A stretch of DNA of 52,948 nucleotides from Saprospiraceae bacterium. GTDB lineage: Bacteria; Bacteroidota; Bacteroidia; Chitinophagales; Saprospiraceae. The notes beneath the pieces are model-generated. The model was not told the origin of the DNA. It saw nothing but the letters and a program-made list of their open reading frames with translations, and searched no databases. The position numbers and the translations under genes are program-made. The stretch covers positions 1-52,948 of the forward strand of contig JADKFC010000019.1 in the NCBI GenBank assembly GCA_016717655.1, read 5' to 3'. The number at the start of each line of letters is the position of its first letter. Position 1 is the first letter of the stretch. Below are positions 8,984 through 17,979 of the stretch, piece by piece.

Positions 8984-11645
8984 ATGACTTCCAACGAGAT
9001 ACGTCAGGCATTTCTTGACTTTTTTGAAAGCAAAGGACATAAAATTGTAGCTTCTGCACCCATTGTGGTAAAGAACGACCCTACCTTGATGTTTACCAAT
9101 GCAGGTATGAACCAATTCAAAGACCTTTTTTTGGGAAACAAAAAGGCAGAGTATACACGTATTGCCAATAGCCAGAAATGTCTGAGGGTTTCAGGAAAAC
9201 ACAACGATCTGGAAGAAGTGGGAAGAGACTCCTATCACCACACCATGTTTGAAATGTTGGGCAACTGGTCAATTGGTGATTACTTCAAGGAGGAAGCCAT
9301 CAGCTGGGCCTGGGAGTTACTCACCAAGGTATACAAACTCGATACCAACCGCATTTATGCATCGGTTTTTGGAGGCGATGAAAAAGAAAAGCTCGAGGCC
9401 GATCACGAGGCCGCTGCTATATGGAAAAGATACCTGCCAGAGGATAGAATTTTGTACTGTAGCAAAAAAGACAATTTCTGGGAAATGGGCGACACCGGTC
9501 CATGTGGTCCTTGTTCTGAAATTCATTACGACATGCGTTCAGATGCCGAAATGGCCGAGATGCCGGGAAGAGAGAGGGTCAACAATGATGATCCCCGTGT
9601 GGTAGAAATATGGAACAATGTATTCATCCAATACAACCGCAAAGCAGATGGCAGCCTCGAAGAGTTGCCAGCCAAACACATCGACACAGGCATGGGTTTT
9701 GAACGTTTGTGCAGAGCTATGCAGAGTAAAGACAGCAATTATGATACGGATGTATTCTCTCATTCAATTGCCTTTATCTCAGAAAAAACAGGCATAAGCT
9801 ATACAGGTAAATACGATAATAGCTCCATGACCGATATTGCCATGAGGGTATTGGCAGATCATATCAGGGCGGTAGCCTTTGCCATTGCCGATGGGGAGAT
9901 GCCCGGCAGCGGTGGGGCAGGATACGTTATTAGGAGGATATTGAGAAGATCCATCCGATACAACTACACCTACCTCAATTGTAAAGAGCCATTTATCCAC
10001 AAGTTGTTGCCTATGATTGCAGACCAGTTTAAAGGCATCTTTCCCGAACTCCATGCCCAAAAAACCTTTGTGGAGAAGGTCATCCTGGAAGAAGAAAAAT
10101 CATTTTTACGCACATTGGAAGGCGGCCTAAAAAGGTTGGAAAACATGGAGGCAGTAAATGGTTGTTATGACGGCCGTCAGGTTTTTGAATTGTACGATAC
10201 CTATGGCTTTCCCAAAGACCTTACCCGTCTCATTGCGGAAGAAAATGGATTGACCATTGATGAGGTAGCGTTTGAGACTGCATTGACAGAACAAAAAGAG
10301 CGGTCGAGAAAAGATGCCAAACGTGAAACAGGCGATTGGGAAATCCTGCTCGAAGATCAACAAATAGTTTTTGTGGGTTACGACCAATTGAACCTTGAAG
10401 GAGCCAGGGCCGTTAAATTTCGCACCTTGAAACAAAAAGATGAGGTCATCTACCAACTGGTACTCGATAAGACGCCCTTTTATGCAGAGGGCGGTGGCCA
10501 GGTAGGCGATACCGGCTTTCTCAACATTGGGGGTGATTTGGTAAGGGTAACCGACACCAAAAAAGAAAACGACCTCATCATTCATTTTGTAGACAGGATC
10601 CCTGAAAGCATTGGTGAATCCATCAATGCGGTGGTCGATGAAAGCAGGCGAAAGGCCATCGAAAACAACCACAGCGCTACCCACCTCCTGCATGCAGCGC
10701 TCCGCCAGGTTTTGGGCAGCCATGTACAGCAAAAGGGATCATTGGTCAAAGACGATTATCTCAGATTTGACTTTGCCCATTTTCATAAAATGACCGATGA
10801 AGAAATTGCCAGGGTAGAGACCATTGTCAATCAGAAAATCAGGGAAAATATCAGCAGAAAGGAAAACCGAAAACTGCCCATCGAAGAAGCCAAAAAATCG
10901 GGAGCCATGATGTTGTTTGGCGAAAAATATGGCGATGAGGTAAGGATGATCACCTTTGATGAACACTATTCTATCGAATTGTGTGGAGGTTGTCACGTAG
11001 ATGCTACCGGTGTTATCGGGCTGTTTAAAATTACTGCAGAATCTGCCATAGCAGCCGGGGTGAGAAGGATTGAGGCAGTGACAGCTGCCGGTGCTGAAAA
11101 CTATGTGAATGATAAGTTAGAAGAATTGGATGCCATTCGGTCTATTTTTAAATCCCCCAATGTGGTCAAATCCATTGTTGACCTCCAGGATGAAAACAAG
11201 GCTTTGAAAAAAGAGATTGAACGACTTCAGGGGGATAAGGCAGGAGCACTTCAGGGCAGCTTGGTAGCATCGGCTAAAAACCTGAATGGGCTTTCTTATG
11301 TTTCGAGCCATATCAAAGACATGGACAGCAAGACGGTCAAAAACCTTGCTTATAATGTGTTGGGAGCCCTCGAAAACGGAGTGGTGGTATTTGCCATTGA
11401 AGAAGGTGAAAAAGTGCAGATCATGGTAGCCATCCAGGAATCACTGACACAAACTACAGCCCTGCATGCCGGAAACATGGTCAAAACCTTGTCTGCTCTG
11501 GTAGATGGGGGTGGAGGTGGCCAGGCCTTTTTGCAACTGCCGGGGTAAAAACAAAGAAGGGATAGCCGCTGCATTGGCAGAAGCAGAGCGACTTACTCAG
11601 TATTTGGCCGGAGAAAGAGAAATAAGTTCGCCTATTTCGCGTTAA
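8984..11645 (+). CDS. alaS: Alanyl-tRNA synthetase (C-terminus frameshifted)
   Basis: Charges tRNA-Ala in the cytoplasm. The N-terminal class II catalytic core starts at TSNEIRQAFLDFFESKGH and contains G-N-W-S-I-G-D-Y-F-K; the editing domain has the HSATHLLH zinc motif and CGGCH. The C-terminal C-Ala/DHHA1 glycine loop (VDGGGGGQ) is present, but the undisturbed frame ends at 11548 in an abnormal LQLPG. Restoring one T (11529-11532 T-run) and one G (11542-11545) gives QAFFATAGGKNKEG and about 35 further normal residues to a TAA at 11643. The repaired protein is ~887 residues, the usual length. Two adjacent homopolymer losses in an essential gene indicate sequencing error rather than inactivation. 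Confidence 0.95.
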
Positions 11646-11695
11646 AATGTCGTTATTATTGCTTGTTGCCCCCTACAAATGCGGGCCATTAGTAT

Positions 11696-11703
11696 TACCT
11701 TTG
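11696..11703 (+). promoter_or_regulatory. -7 element for the DUF4249-like gene
   Basis: TACCTTTG is a perfect TAnnTTTG match 19 nt before the ATG at 11723. No -33 box at normal spacing. Confidence 0.5.
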
Positions 11704-11722
11704 CACCTCAATTATTGATAAA

Positions 11723-12707
11723 ATGCAAATTCGTTTTTTATTTATCCTGTTGGCTTCCATGGCGGGATTCTCATCGTGCTCTAATGAGTTTGAACTCATT
11801 GAAGAAAAAATTGAGACCCCCATCGTTTACAGCCTGCTGGACTATGAGGCTCCTTATCAGTATGTGAGACTTGAAAGAGCATTTGCATCACCCAATCAAT
11901 CAGCCGTAGAATTAGCTAAAAACCCGGATTCTCTGTATTACAAAAACGCCATTGTCAATCTCATTCTCAAAAAGGGGAGGAGCAGATCAAACCTTTACCC
12001 TGGAAGAAGTAGATGGCAATGATGTGGGTTATCCCCGCCAGGATGGCGTTTTTGCAAAAGAACCCAATAAATTATATAGAATCAATTCGGCCCTCCTCAA
12101 TCTTGTGCCAGGAGATAAGGTAAAGTTGGAAGTCAACATTGGTGAAGGAAATCCTGTTACCGCTGAAACAACCATCATTACCAAACCGACTTCATCATTT
12201 CCAAGATCAGGTTCACCGGTAGCTTTTTCGCCTACACAGGGTGACAATTTTAAGTGGAACCACGTGGGCAATTTTCCCGGATCTATTTTTAACCTGAGGG
12301 CGGTAATCCACTACACTGAGGTCTCTGCCGGAGAGGCAACACAAAAGAGCCTTGTTTGGGACATTGCCAAAAATGTTTCAAAAGAAAACTTCCTGGCCAG
12401 CCCTGGTGAATTTTATTCTTATCTGGGGTCGAGTTTGGCAAAATCAACTACAACTACCCGTTTCTTTGATGGCCTGGACTACTTCATCTATTGTGGAGAT
12501 GAAAACCTTTCGGAATTTCTTACCATCGGTCAAGCCAATACCGGGATTACTGGAAGTGGAGAATTGCCAGTTTATTCCAACCTCAGTCGCGGTTTGGGTA
12601 TTTTTGGTTCTAAAGCTCAGCTGAGCCTTCTTGGTCTAGGCCTGGCACCGAACACCATCAATGAATTGAAAATCAACAAGTTGACAAAAGACCTCAACTT
12701 TCAATAG
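11723..12707 (+). CDS. DUF4249-like surface lipoprotein (frameshifted)
   Basis: Begins with a lipoprotein signal peptide (hydrophobic stretch, lipobox ending SSC) followed by an N-E-F-E-L-I-E-E-K-I sequence and Y-E-A-P-Y-Q-Y-V-R-L-E-R-A-F. This matches the layout of DUF4249-type Bacteroidota lipoproteins of unknown function. The first frame runs 11723-12022; from about 11970 the family-like sequence continues in the next frame (GGADQTFTLEEVDGNDVGYP onwards) to 12707. The switch falls at AAAAAGGGG (11969-11977), and removing one base restores a ~327-residue protein. Family membership is moderately sure because the sequence is divergent. Its stop is 2 nt from that of the convergent WbqC gene. 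Confidence 0.65.
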
Positions 12708-12709
12708 CG

Positions 12710-13330
12710 CTACTGAAAGTACCTTGTTGAAGACGGTCCCATGTTCATCAGCAGGTCAATCGTACTCAATCCTCCTGTAAAACCAAACTTATTTTCAAAG
12801 ACCTGGGGGTATTTTATCGACGTGACAGAAAGGGAATGTTCCTCTGCTACGAAATCATCCGTAGGCTTCCAGACCAGCTCTTTTTTCAACATTTTGCAAA
12901 GACAAGTCAGCGCCGCAATGTTAAAATCAAACAGGAAAACAGGGCGCAGTTCCAATACCTTCTCAATACCATCAAAATAGTGCTCGAAAAAGGCAGCGCT
13001 TCCGTAACAGGCTCGTAGGGTTTCTCGGTGAAGCCTGGGCCAGTTTTGATCATAACTGATTTTTACATCCCTTATGTTTAGTTGTTGATGTTTCCCCTTT
13101 TGCAGGGGAATCGAAAGGGTAGTGACCCCGTTGGGACCCAGTACCTGATATTTATTGCGGAAACTTCTTTTTTGGTAATTTTCATGTACATCCAGCAACA
13201 AATGGTCTTCATGCCAAAATTGTGAAAAATAGTGTATGTGAGGAAAGGAAAAGGACTTTAAGGCCGCTTGCACTTCAAATATTTTGGTCCAAAGATAAAC
13301 AATCTCCCAATGGAGGAAGCTATAGGGCAC
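12710..13330 (-). CDS. WbqC family protein
   Basis: The conserved core includes F-P-H-I-H-Y-F near the N-terminus, E-N-Y-Q-K-R-S-F-R-N-K-Y-Q-V-L-G-P-N-G and L-S-I-P-L-Q-K-G-K, and H-R-E-T-L-R-A-C-Y-G-S-A-A-F-F-E-H-Y, all typical of WbqC. Members are often found with O-antigen or polysaccharide genes; the reaction is not established. The longest frame starts at a GTG (13330), but the family-like sequence begins about 25 residues later. A GTG at 13273 is an alternative start, so the N-terminus is uncertain. Confidence 0.85.
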   Translation of the reverse strand: MPYSFLHWEIVYLWTKIFEVQAALKSFSFPHIHYFSQFWHEDHLLLDVHENYQKRSFRNKYQVLGPNGVTTLSIPLQKGKHQQLNIRDVKISYDQNWPRLHRETLRACYGSAAFFEHYFDGIEKVLELRPVFLFDFNIAALTCLCKMLKKELVWKPTDDFVAEEHSLSVTSIKYPQVFENKFGFTGGLSTIDLLMNMGPSSTRYFQ

Positions 13331-13332
13331 GG

Positions 13333-13364
13333 TTTCGTCACTTTAGGCGTTTTTAGTATATTTG
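13333..13364 (+). promoter_or_regulatory. Promoter of the HerA-like ATPase gene
   Basis: A TTTC box (13333-13336), 20-bp spacer and TATATTTG (13357-13364) fit the Bacteroidota pattern TTTG-N19-21-TAnnTTTG with one mismatch. Transcription would start near 13368, which excludes the upstream TTG and supports the ATG at 13386. Confidence 0.6.
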
Positions 13365-13385
13365 TACAATTCAACAAACCAAGAT

Positions 13386-14975
13386 ATGTCAAAAGAAAAA
13401 TTTTCAGGTGAAATCCAACAAGCCTACCAATTTGCAGGTCCATCCATCATCCTGGGAGCCGCGATGTTTGAGACCGAGGTTTTACATGAACATTTTATCC
13501 GAATTCCATTAAAAACCCTCAACAGACATGGACTCATTGCAGGGGCTACCGGTACAGGTAAGACCAAAACCCTTCAGATCATCTCCGAGCAGCTTTCTGC
13601 TCAGGGTGTACCCAGTTTGTTGTTAGATATCAAAGGAGACCTTAGTGGCATCGCTGCTATGGGTACCAACAATGCCAAAATAGAAGAGCGCCATGCAAAG
13701 ATAGGACTGCCCTTTGCAGCCGACGGATCACCTGTAGAGTTCCTGAGCCTCAGCAATGACAAAGGGATAAGATTGAGGGCTACTGTCACCGAATTTGGTC
13801 CTGTATTGTTTTCAAAAATCATGGACCTCAACGACATTCAAACAGGTGTGATTACCCTCGTATTTAAGTGGTGCGACGACAACCAGCTTCCTCTTATAGA
13901 CTTGAATGATGTTAAAAAAGTACTTCAGTATTTGTCTAACGAAGGCAAGGAACAGATAGAGCAGGAATATGGCAACATTTCCACCACAACAGTGGGCACC
14001 ATCATGCGAAAAATCATAGAACTGGAGCAGCAGGGAGCGGAACTGTTTTTTGGAGAACCATCTTTTGATGTAGAAGACCTGGTGAGAAAAGATGAAGATG
14101 GCAAGGGCATTATTTCGATCTTAAGAGTAACCGATATCCAAGACAAGCCCAAGTTGTTTTCAACGTTCATGCTGCAGATTCTGGCAGAGATCTATGCTAC
14201 CTTTCCGGAGGCAGGAGATTTGGACAGACCAAAGTTGTGTTTATTCATTGATGAGGCCCACCTAGTATTCAATGAAGCCAGCAAAGCCCTGCTCGATCAG
14301 ATTGAAAGCATCATCAAATTGATTAGGTCAAAAGGGATTGGTATCTTTTTTATCACCCAAAATCCGGCCGATGTGCCCGATGGTGTGCTCAGTCAATTGG
14401 GACTAAAAGTACAACACGCGCTTAGAGCCTTTACCGCCAAGGATCGCAAAGCCATTAAGCTGGCAGCAGAAAATTTTCCTATCAGTGATTACTATAATAC
14501 CGACGAGTTGCTCACCTCCCTGGGTATAGGTGAAGCCATGGCTACAGCTCTTAATGAAAAGGGCATACCTACGCCACTGGTCCATGTCTATCTCCGCGCT
14601 CCTCAGTCGCGAATGGATGTGCTTACAGAAGATGAACTTAATCACCTGATCCGCAATTCGGCCATTGCATCCAAGTACAATCAGGCCATAGATAGGGAGA
14701 GTGCTTATGAAATTTTGGCGGGTAAGCTGGAAGAGGCACAAGAAGAAACCACTCAAACAGAGCTTCGCAAACAAAGGGAAGATTATGAAGAACCGACCCG
14801 CCGCACCAAAGAAGAAAAGTCGACTTTTGAAAAGGTAATTACCAGCAGTACTACCCGCCAGATAGGCAGCACCATTGCGAGGGAATTGACCAGAGGACTG
14901 TTGGGTGTACTGGGAGTTAAAACCTCCACCAGGCGAACAACAACCCGCAAAAAATCACCCTTTTCCTGGTTTTAA
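13386..14975 (+). CDS. HerA-like ATPase, DUF853 (YjgR) family
   Basis: A 529-residue P-loop ATPase of the HerA/FtsK superfamily. Walker A is GATGTGKT at residues 53-60, Walker B is L-C-L-F-I-D-E-A-H-L-V-F, and an F-F-I-T-Q-N-P sensor motif with P-D-G-V-L-S-Q-L-G follows. The length and motif set match the DUF853/YjgR family rather than archaeal HerA; the function in bacteria is unclear. The C-terminal ~90 residues are charged and low-complexity (E/Q/R/T-rich), ending in a basic tail. The next gene starts 20 nt downstream. Confidence 0.88.
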   Translation: MSKEKFSGEIQQAYQFAGPSIILGAAMFETEVLHEHFIRIPLKTLNRHGLIAGATGTGKTKTLQIISEQLSAQGVPSLLLDIKGDLSGIAAMGTNNAKIEERHAKIGLPFAADGSPVEFLSLSNDKGIRLRATVTEFGPVLFSKIMDLNDIQTGVITLVFKWCDDNQLPLIDLNDVKKVLQYLSNEGKEQIEQEYGNISTTTVGTIMRKIIELEQQGAELFFGEPSFDVEDLVRKDEDGKGIISILRVTDIQDKPKLFSTFMLQILAEIYATFPEAGDLDRPKLCLFIDEAHLVFNEASKALLDQIESIIKLIRSKGIGIFFITQNPADVPDGVLSQLGLKVQHALRAFTAKDRKAIKLAAENFPISDYYNTDELLTSLGIGEAMATALNEKGIPTPLVHVYLRAPQSRMDVLTEDELNHLIRNSAIASKYNQAIDRESAYEILAGKLEEAQEETTQTELRKQREDYEEPTRRTKEEKSTFEKVITSSTTRQIGSTIARELTRGLLGVLGVKTSTRRTTTRKKSPFSWF

Positions 14976-14995
14976 CCATAACTAAAACCTCTTTT

Positions 14996-16684
14996 TTGAA
15001 GAAGTTAGACAAGTTTATTCTCAAAAGTTTTATAGGACCCTACGTTCTGTCTTTTTTTATTGCAGAATTTGTACTGGTCATGCAATTTCTATGGAAGTAC
15101 ATTGACGACATCCTGGGTAAGGGCTTTTCTGTTTTTGACATCATGGAATTGGTCATGTACTATGCTGCCTCCATTACACCGATGGCCTTACCCATATCAA
15201 TCCTACTGTCATCTGTAATGGTATATGGCGACATCTCAGAAAAATATGAGTTATCGAGTATGAAATCAGCCGGTATATCCTTGCTGAGGGTCATGCGTCC
15301 TGCCATCTTTCTGGCCGTTGGAACAGCCATGTTTTCTGTCTTTGCATCCAATTACATCAAACCGGTTTCTACCTTTCAATTCAAAAAAAGGTTTGACCTC
15401 ATTCGCAAACAAAAGTCAACCCTGGCCATAGAAGAAGGAATCTTCAACAATGAATTCAGAGACATCATCATCAGGGTAGGCAGCAAGGCTAAAAATGACA
15501 AAGATGTCAAGGATGTAATAATTTACGACCACTCCCTGCCGGATAAGTCGCTTCTCAATATGATCAAGGCAGATTCAGCGGAGATGTATGCTACACCGGA
15601 TGGACATTACTTTGTAATGAATCTGAAAAAAGGCCAGCAGTATCAAGAGCTTGACAGAAACCGAAAAGACAATGGCCACATGGCCTACCCATTGGTGCGC
15701 ACCAATTTTGAGCATTGGTCTAAAGTGATTGATATGAGTAATTTTTATCTCAGCGAGTCGGACCTCAACATCAGTCGAAACAGGGAGGACATGCTCAATA
15801 CCTTTCAGTTGCTCAAACAAATAGATACCATCAACCTCAACATTAAAACCCATCGCGAAAAGGCCATACAAAGCCAGCTGGGATTTGAAGGTAAAGCTAT
15901 GTTGGAAGAAGCAGCTTACCAAAATCAGAGGGCAACCGAAACTACGCTGGCAAAGGCACGTTTCCAACAAATTAAGCCCCAGCTCAAAAATGCAAAACCG
16001 CCTCGGGTAGTAAAAGCTGTCCCGGGAGTTTCAACCGAAAATGCCTATTTGTTGTACAAGCAAAAATTGGACAGAATCAAAAAAGGGCAGGTGCAAAAAA
16101 TCCAGGCAACCAATCCCATTGGCATGCCTCAGGTACCCGGGAGGGACAGCTCTTCTAATTTCAGACGACTGCCGGGTTATGATATCACAAAGGTGAAAGC
16201 ATTTTATGAAACCTTTGACAGCATTACCCGAAACAACATAGCAATGAGGTCAATACCCGCCATCACTTCTAATATGGACCTGGCCAATGCTGCATTTTAC
16301 AATGTAGACAATGCCATTCACCAAAAACAAATTTACGTGCTTAGGTTGGGTCATCAATATAGCTTTGCCCTGGTCTGTATCTTATTTTTATTCATTGGTG
16401 CACCTTTGGGGTCTATCATCAGAAAAGGCGGCTATGGTTATCCACTCTTGGTGGCCATTCTGTTTTACATGCTTTTCATAATTTCAACCATTGTGGGTGA
16501 AAAACTTGTGAGGAGCGAAACCTTTCCAGGTTGGTTTGGAGCCTGGCTTCCTTGTTTGCTTCTTTTACCCTTTGGTCTGTATTTTACCTATCAGGCACTC
16601 AACGACGCCAGATTTAGCTGGATTGACAAGGTAGAGCAGGTTTTATTGCGTTTGTTTAAGCCTTTTGTAACTTCGAGCCGGTAG
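14996..16684 (+). CDS. LptF/LptG family permease (YjgP/YjgQ)
   Basis: Inner-membrane component of the lipopolysaccharide export machine. The N-terminal KLDKFILKSFIGPYVLSFF and two or three membrane segments (residues ~10-120), a large periplasmic region, and three C-terminal membrane segments (~455-545) match LptF/G. At 562 residues it is longer than the E. coli proteins; the extra part is a charged, coiled-coil-like insert around residues 280-410, common in Bacteroidota versions. F and G cannot be told apart here. The start is TTG at 14996, preferred because the family sequence begins at this codon. Confidence 0.9.
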   Translation: MKKLDKFILKSFIGPYVLSFFIAEFVLVMQFLWKYIDDILGKGFSVFDIMELVMYYAASITPMALPISILLSSVMVYGDISEKYELSSMKSAGISLLRVMRPAIFLAVGTAMFSVFASNYIKPVSTFQFKKRFDLIRKQKSTLAIEEGIFNNEFRDIIIRVGSKAKNDKDVKDVIIYDHSLPDKSLLNMIKADSAEMYATPDGHYFVMNLKKGQQYQELDRNRKDNGHMAYPLVRTNFEHWSKVIDMSNFYLSESDLNISRNREDMLNTFQLLKQIDTINLNIKTHREKAIQSQLGFEGKAMLEEAAYQNQRATETTLAKARFQQIKPQLKNAKPPRVVKAVPGVSTENAYLLYKQKLDRIKKGQVQKIQATNPIGMPQVPGRDSSSNFRRLPGYDITKVKAFYETFDSITRNNIAMRSIPAITSNMDLANAAFYNVDNAIHQKQIYVLRLGHQYSFALVCILFLFIGAPLGSIIRKGGYGYPLLVAILFYMLFIISTIVGEKLVRSETFPGWFGAWLPCLLLLPFGLYFTYQALNDARFSWIDKVEQVLLRLFKPFVTSSR

Positions 16685-16710
16685 TATTCGTAATAAATCA
16701 TACTTTTTTA

Positions 16711-16718
16711 TATATTTG
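16711..16718 (+). promoter_or_regulatory. -7 element for the NrtR-like gene
   Basis: TATATTTG, a TAnnTTTG match, lies 25 nt before the ATG at 16744. A weak TTCG sits 20 nt further upstream. Confidence 0.5.
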
Positions 16719-16743
16719 TCATGATCAATACTTAGTGTCATTT

Positions 16744-17472
16744 ATGGAAGTGACCACGCAAAACATAGCTAGCAAAGAAAATATTAACACCTGGATATCT
16801 CAGATTCATACTGAATTTAAATTGGCCATGTCGGTAGACTGTGTCATTTTTGGATATACTGAAGCCGATTTATATGTTGCTCTCATACCGTGTAATATGC
16901 CTCCATACGAAGGCGATTTATCATTGGTGGGCGATTTACTCCATGCCAATGAAGACCTCGACCAGGCGGTTGATCGCATTCTTTGGGAAAGAATAGGTTT
17001 GCGCAATGTTTACTGTGAACAGGTACAGGTTTTTAGCCAGTTGGGCAGACATCCATTAGGAAGGGTGGTGACAGTGGCTTATTATTCACTCATTAAAGTA
17101 GAAGACTACAAAAAAGTAGCTCCTGCCGACTGTCCACTGGTTTGGAAAAAGGTAGATGAGGTTGGCAGCCTGGCCTTTGACCACAACGAGGTATTTGGAC
17201 TGTGTCTTGAAAAACTCAGGAGGCAGTTGAGAGAGCACCCGGTGGGCTTTAGCCTGCTACCCAAAAAATTTACACTCAACCAGCTACAGCAGCTTTATGA
17301 AGTGATACTCAATATGTCATTTGACAAAAGAAATTTCAGGAGAAAGCTGAAGGCAATGGATGCCATTAGGGATGTTGGAGAGGTTGAACGCGATGTGCGG
17401 CACAGACCTGCAAAACTGTATTCCTTCGATTTGGAGAGGTTTGAGGCGTCGGGAAAAAACAGCTTTGTGTAG
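16744..17472 (+). CDS. NrtR/AraR-type Nudix-winged-helix regulator
   Basis: A 242-residue protein with an N-terminal Nudix fold and a C-terminal winged-helix domain (about residues 165-230), the architecture of NrtR-type transcription factors. The Nudix box region reads GDLLHANEDLDQAVDRIL then W-E-R-I-G-L; the catalytic R-E-x-x-E-E core is absent, so it probably binds a ligand without hydrolysing it. Relatives control NAD or sugar (arabinose) genes, but there is no such gene nearby to fix the ligand. A GTG at 16735 is a possible earlier start; the ATG is preferred. Confidence 0.82.
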   Translation: MEVTTQNIASKENINTWISQIHTEFKLAMSVDCVIFGYTEADLYVALIPCNMPPYEGDLSLVGDLLHANEDLDQAVDRILWERIGLRNVYCEQVQVFSQLGRHPLGRVVTVAYYSLIKVEDYKKVAPADCPLVWKKVDEVGSLAFDHNEVFGLCLEKLRRQLREHPVGFSLLPKKFTLNQLQQLYEVILNMSFDKRNFRRKLKAMDAIRDVGEVERDVRHRPAKLYSFDLERFEASGKNSFV

Positions 17473-17477
17473 ACAAA

Positions 17478-17510
17478 ATAAAAAAGGGGCCAGAAAGCCC
17501 CTTTTTTATT
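17478..17510. terminator. Bidirectional intrinsic terminator
   Basis: ATAAAAAAGGGGC, loop CAGAAA, GCCCCTTTTTTAT forms a strong hairpin with A and T tracts on both sides. It serves the NrtR-like gene and the convergent trxA. Confidence 0.88.
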
Positions 17511-17526
17511 TTATTGAGATCTGTGA

Positions 17527-17844
17527 TTAGTTCAATTGTGCATTGATCTTTTCAGCAAGATTTGCTTTGGTCGTGGTACCCACGTGTTTGTCAACCACTT
17601 CTCCATCTTTGATGATCAGGATCGTAGGTATGGAACGGATGCCATATTGCATGGAAATCTGAGGATTTTCATCCACATTTACCTTACCAATTTTAACCTT
17701 GCCTTCATATTCTTTAGCCAGGTCTTCCACAATTGGGCCAATGAGCCTGCAAGGGCCACACCATTCTGCCCAGAAATCAATTACAGAAACGCCACCTGAG
17801 AGGGCAGTATCTTTGAAGTTTGCATCTGTGAATTCTAATGCCAT
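17527..17844 (-). CDS. trxA: Thioredoxin
   Basis: A 105-residue cytoplasmic thioredoxin with the active-site motif WCGPC at residues 28-32 and the cis-proline region R-S-I-P-T-I. Length and sequence are canonical for TrxA, which reduces protein disulfides using thioredoxin reductase. It appears to be a single-gene unit. Confidence 0.97.
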   Translation of the reverse strand: MALEFTDANFKDTALSGGVSVIDFWAEWCGPCRLIGPIVEDLAKEYEGKVKIGKVNVDENPQISMQYGIRSIPTILIIKDGEVVDKHVGTTTKANLAEKINAQLN

Positions 17845-17979
17845 GTCTTATTTGTTTGTTATTTTGTTGTAAAAGTACTCCTTCTCAAACACCTTGTAGG
17901 TGACAAAAGTTGCACTCCACAATTGGAAAGATTATTAATGCTTTGTTAAATGACCGCTGGCCGACAAATGCTGATGCCG

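Noticed and set aside
10127..10732. A 201-codon minus-strand frame inside alaS
   Set aside because: Antisense shadow of a strongly conserved gene; no family-like sequence.
11521..11560. Programmed frameshifting in alaS
   Set aside because: Two separate base losses are needed and similar breaks occur in five unrelated genes, so sequencing error is simpler.
14403..14774. A 123-codon minus-strand frame inside the HerA-like gene
   Set aside because: Antisense shadow with no start context or homology that I recognise.
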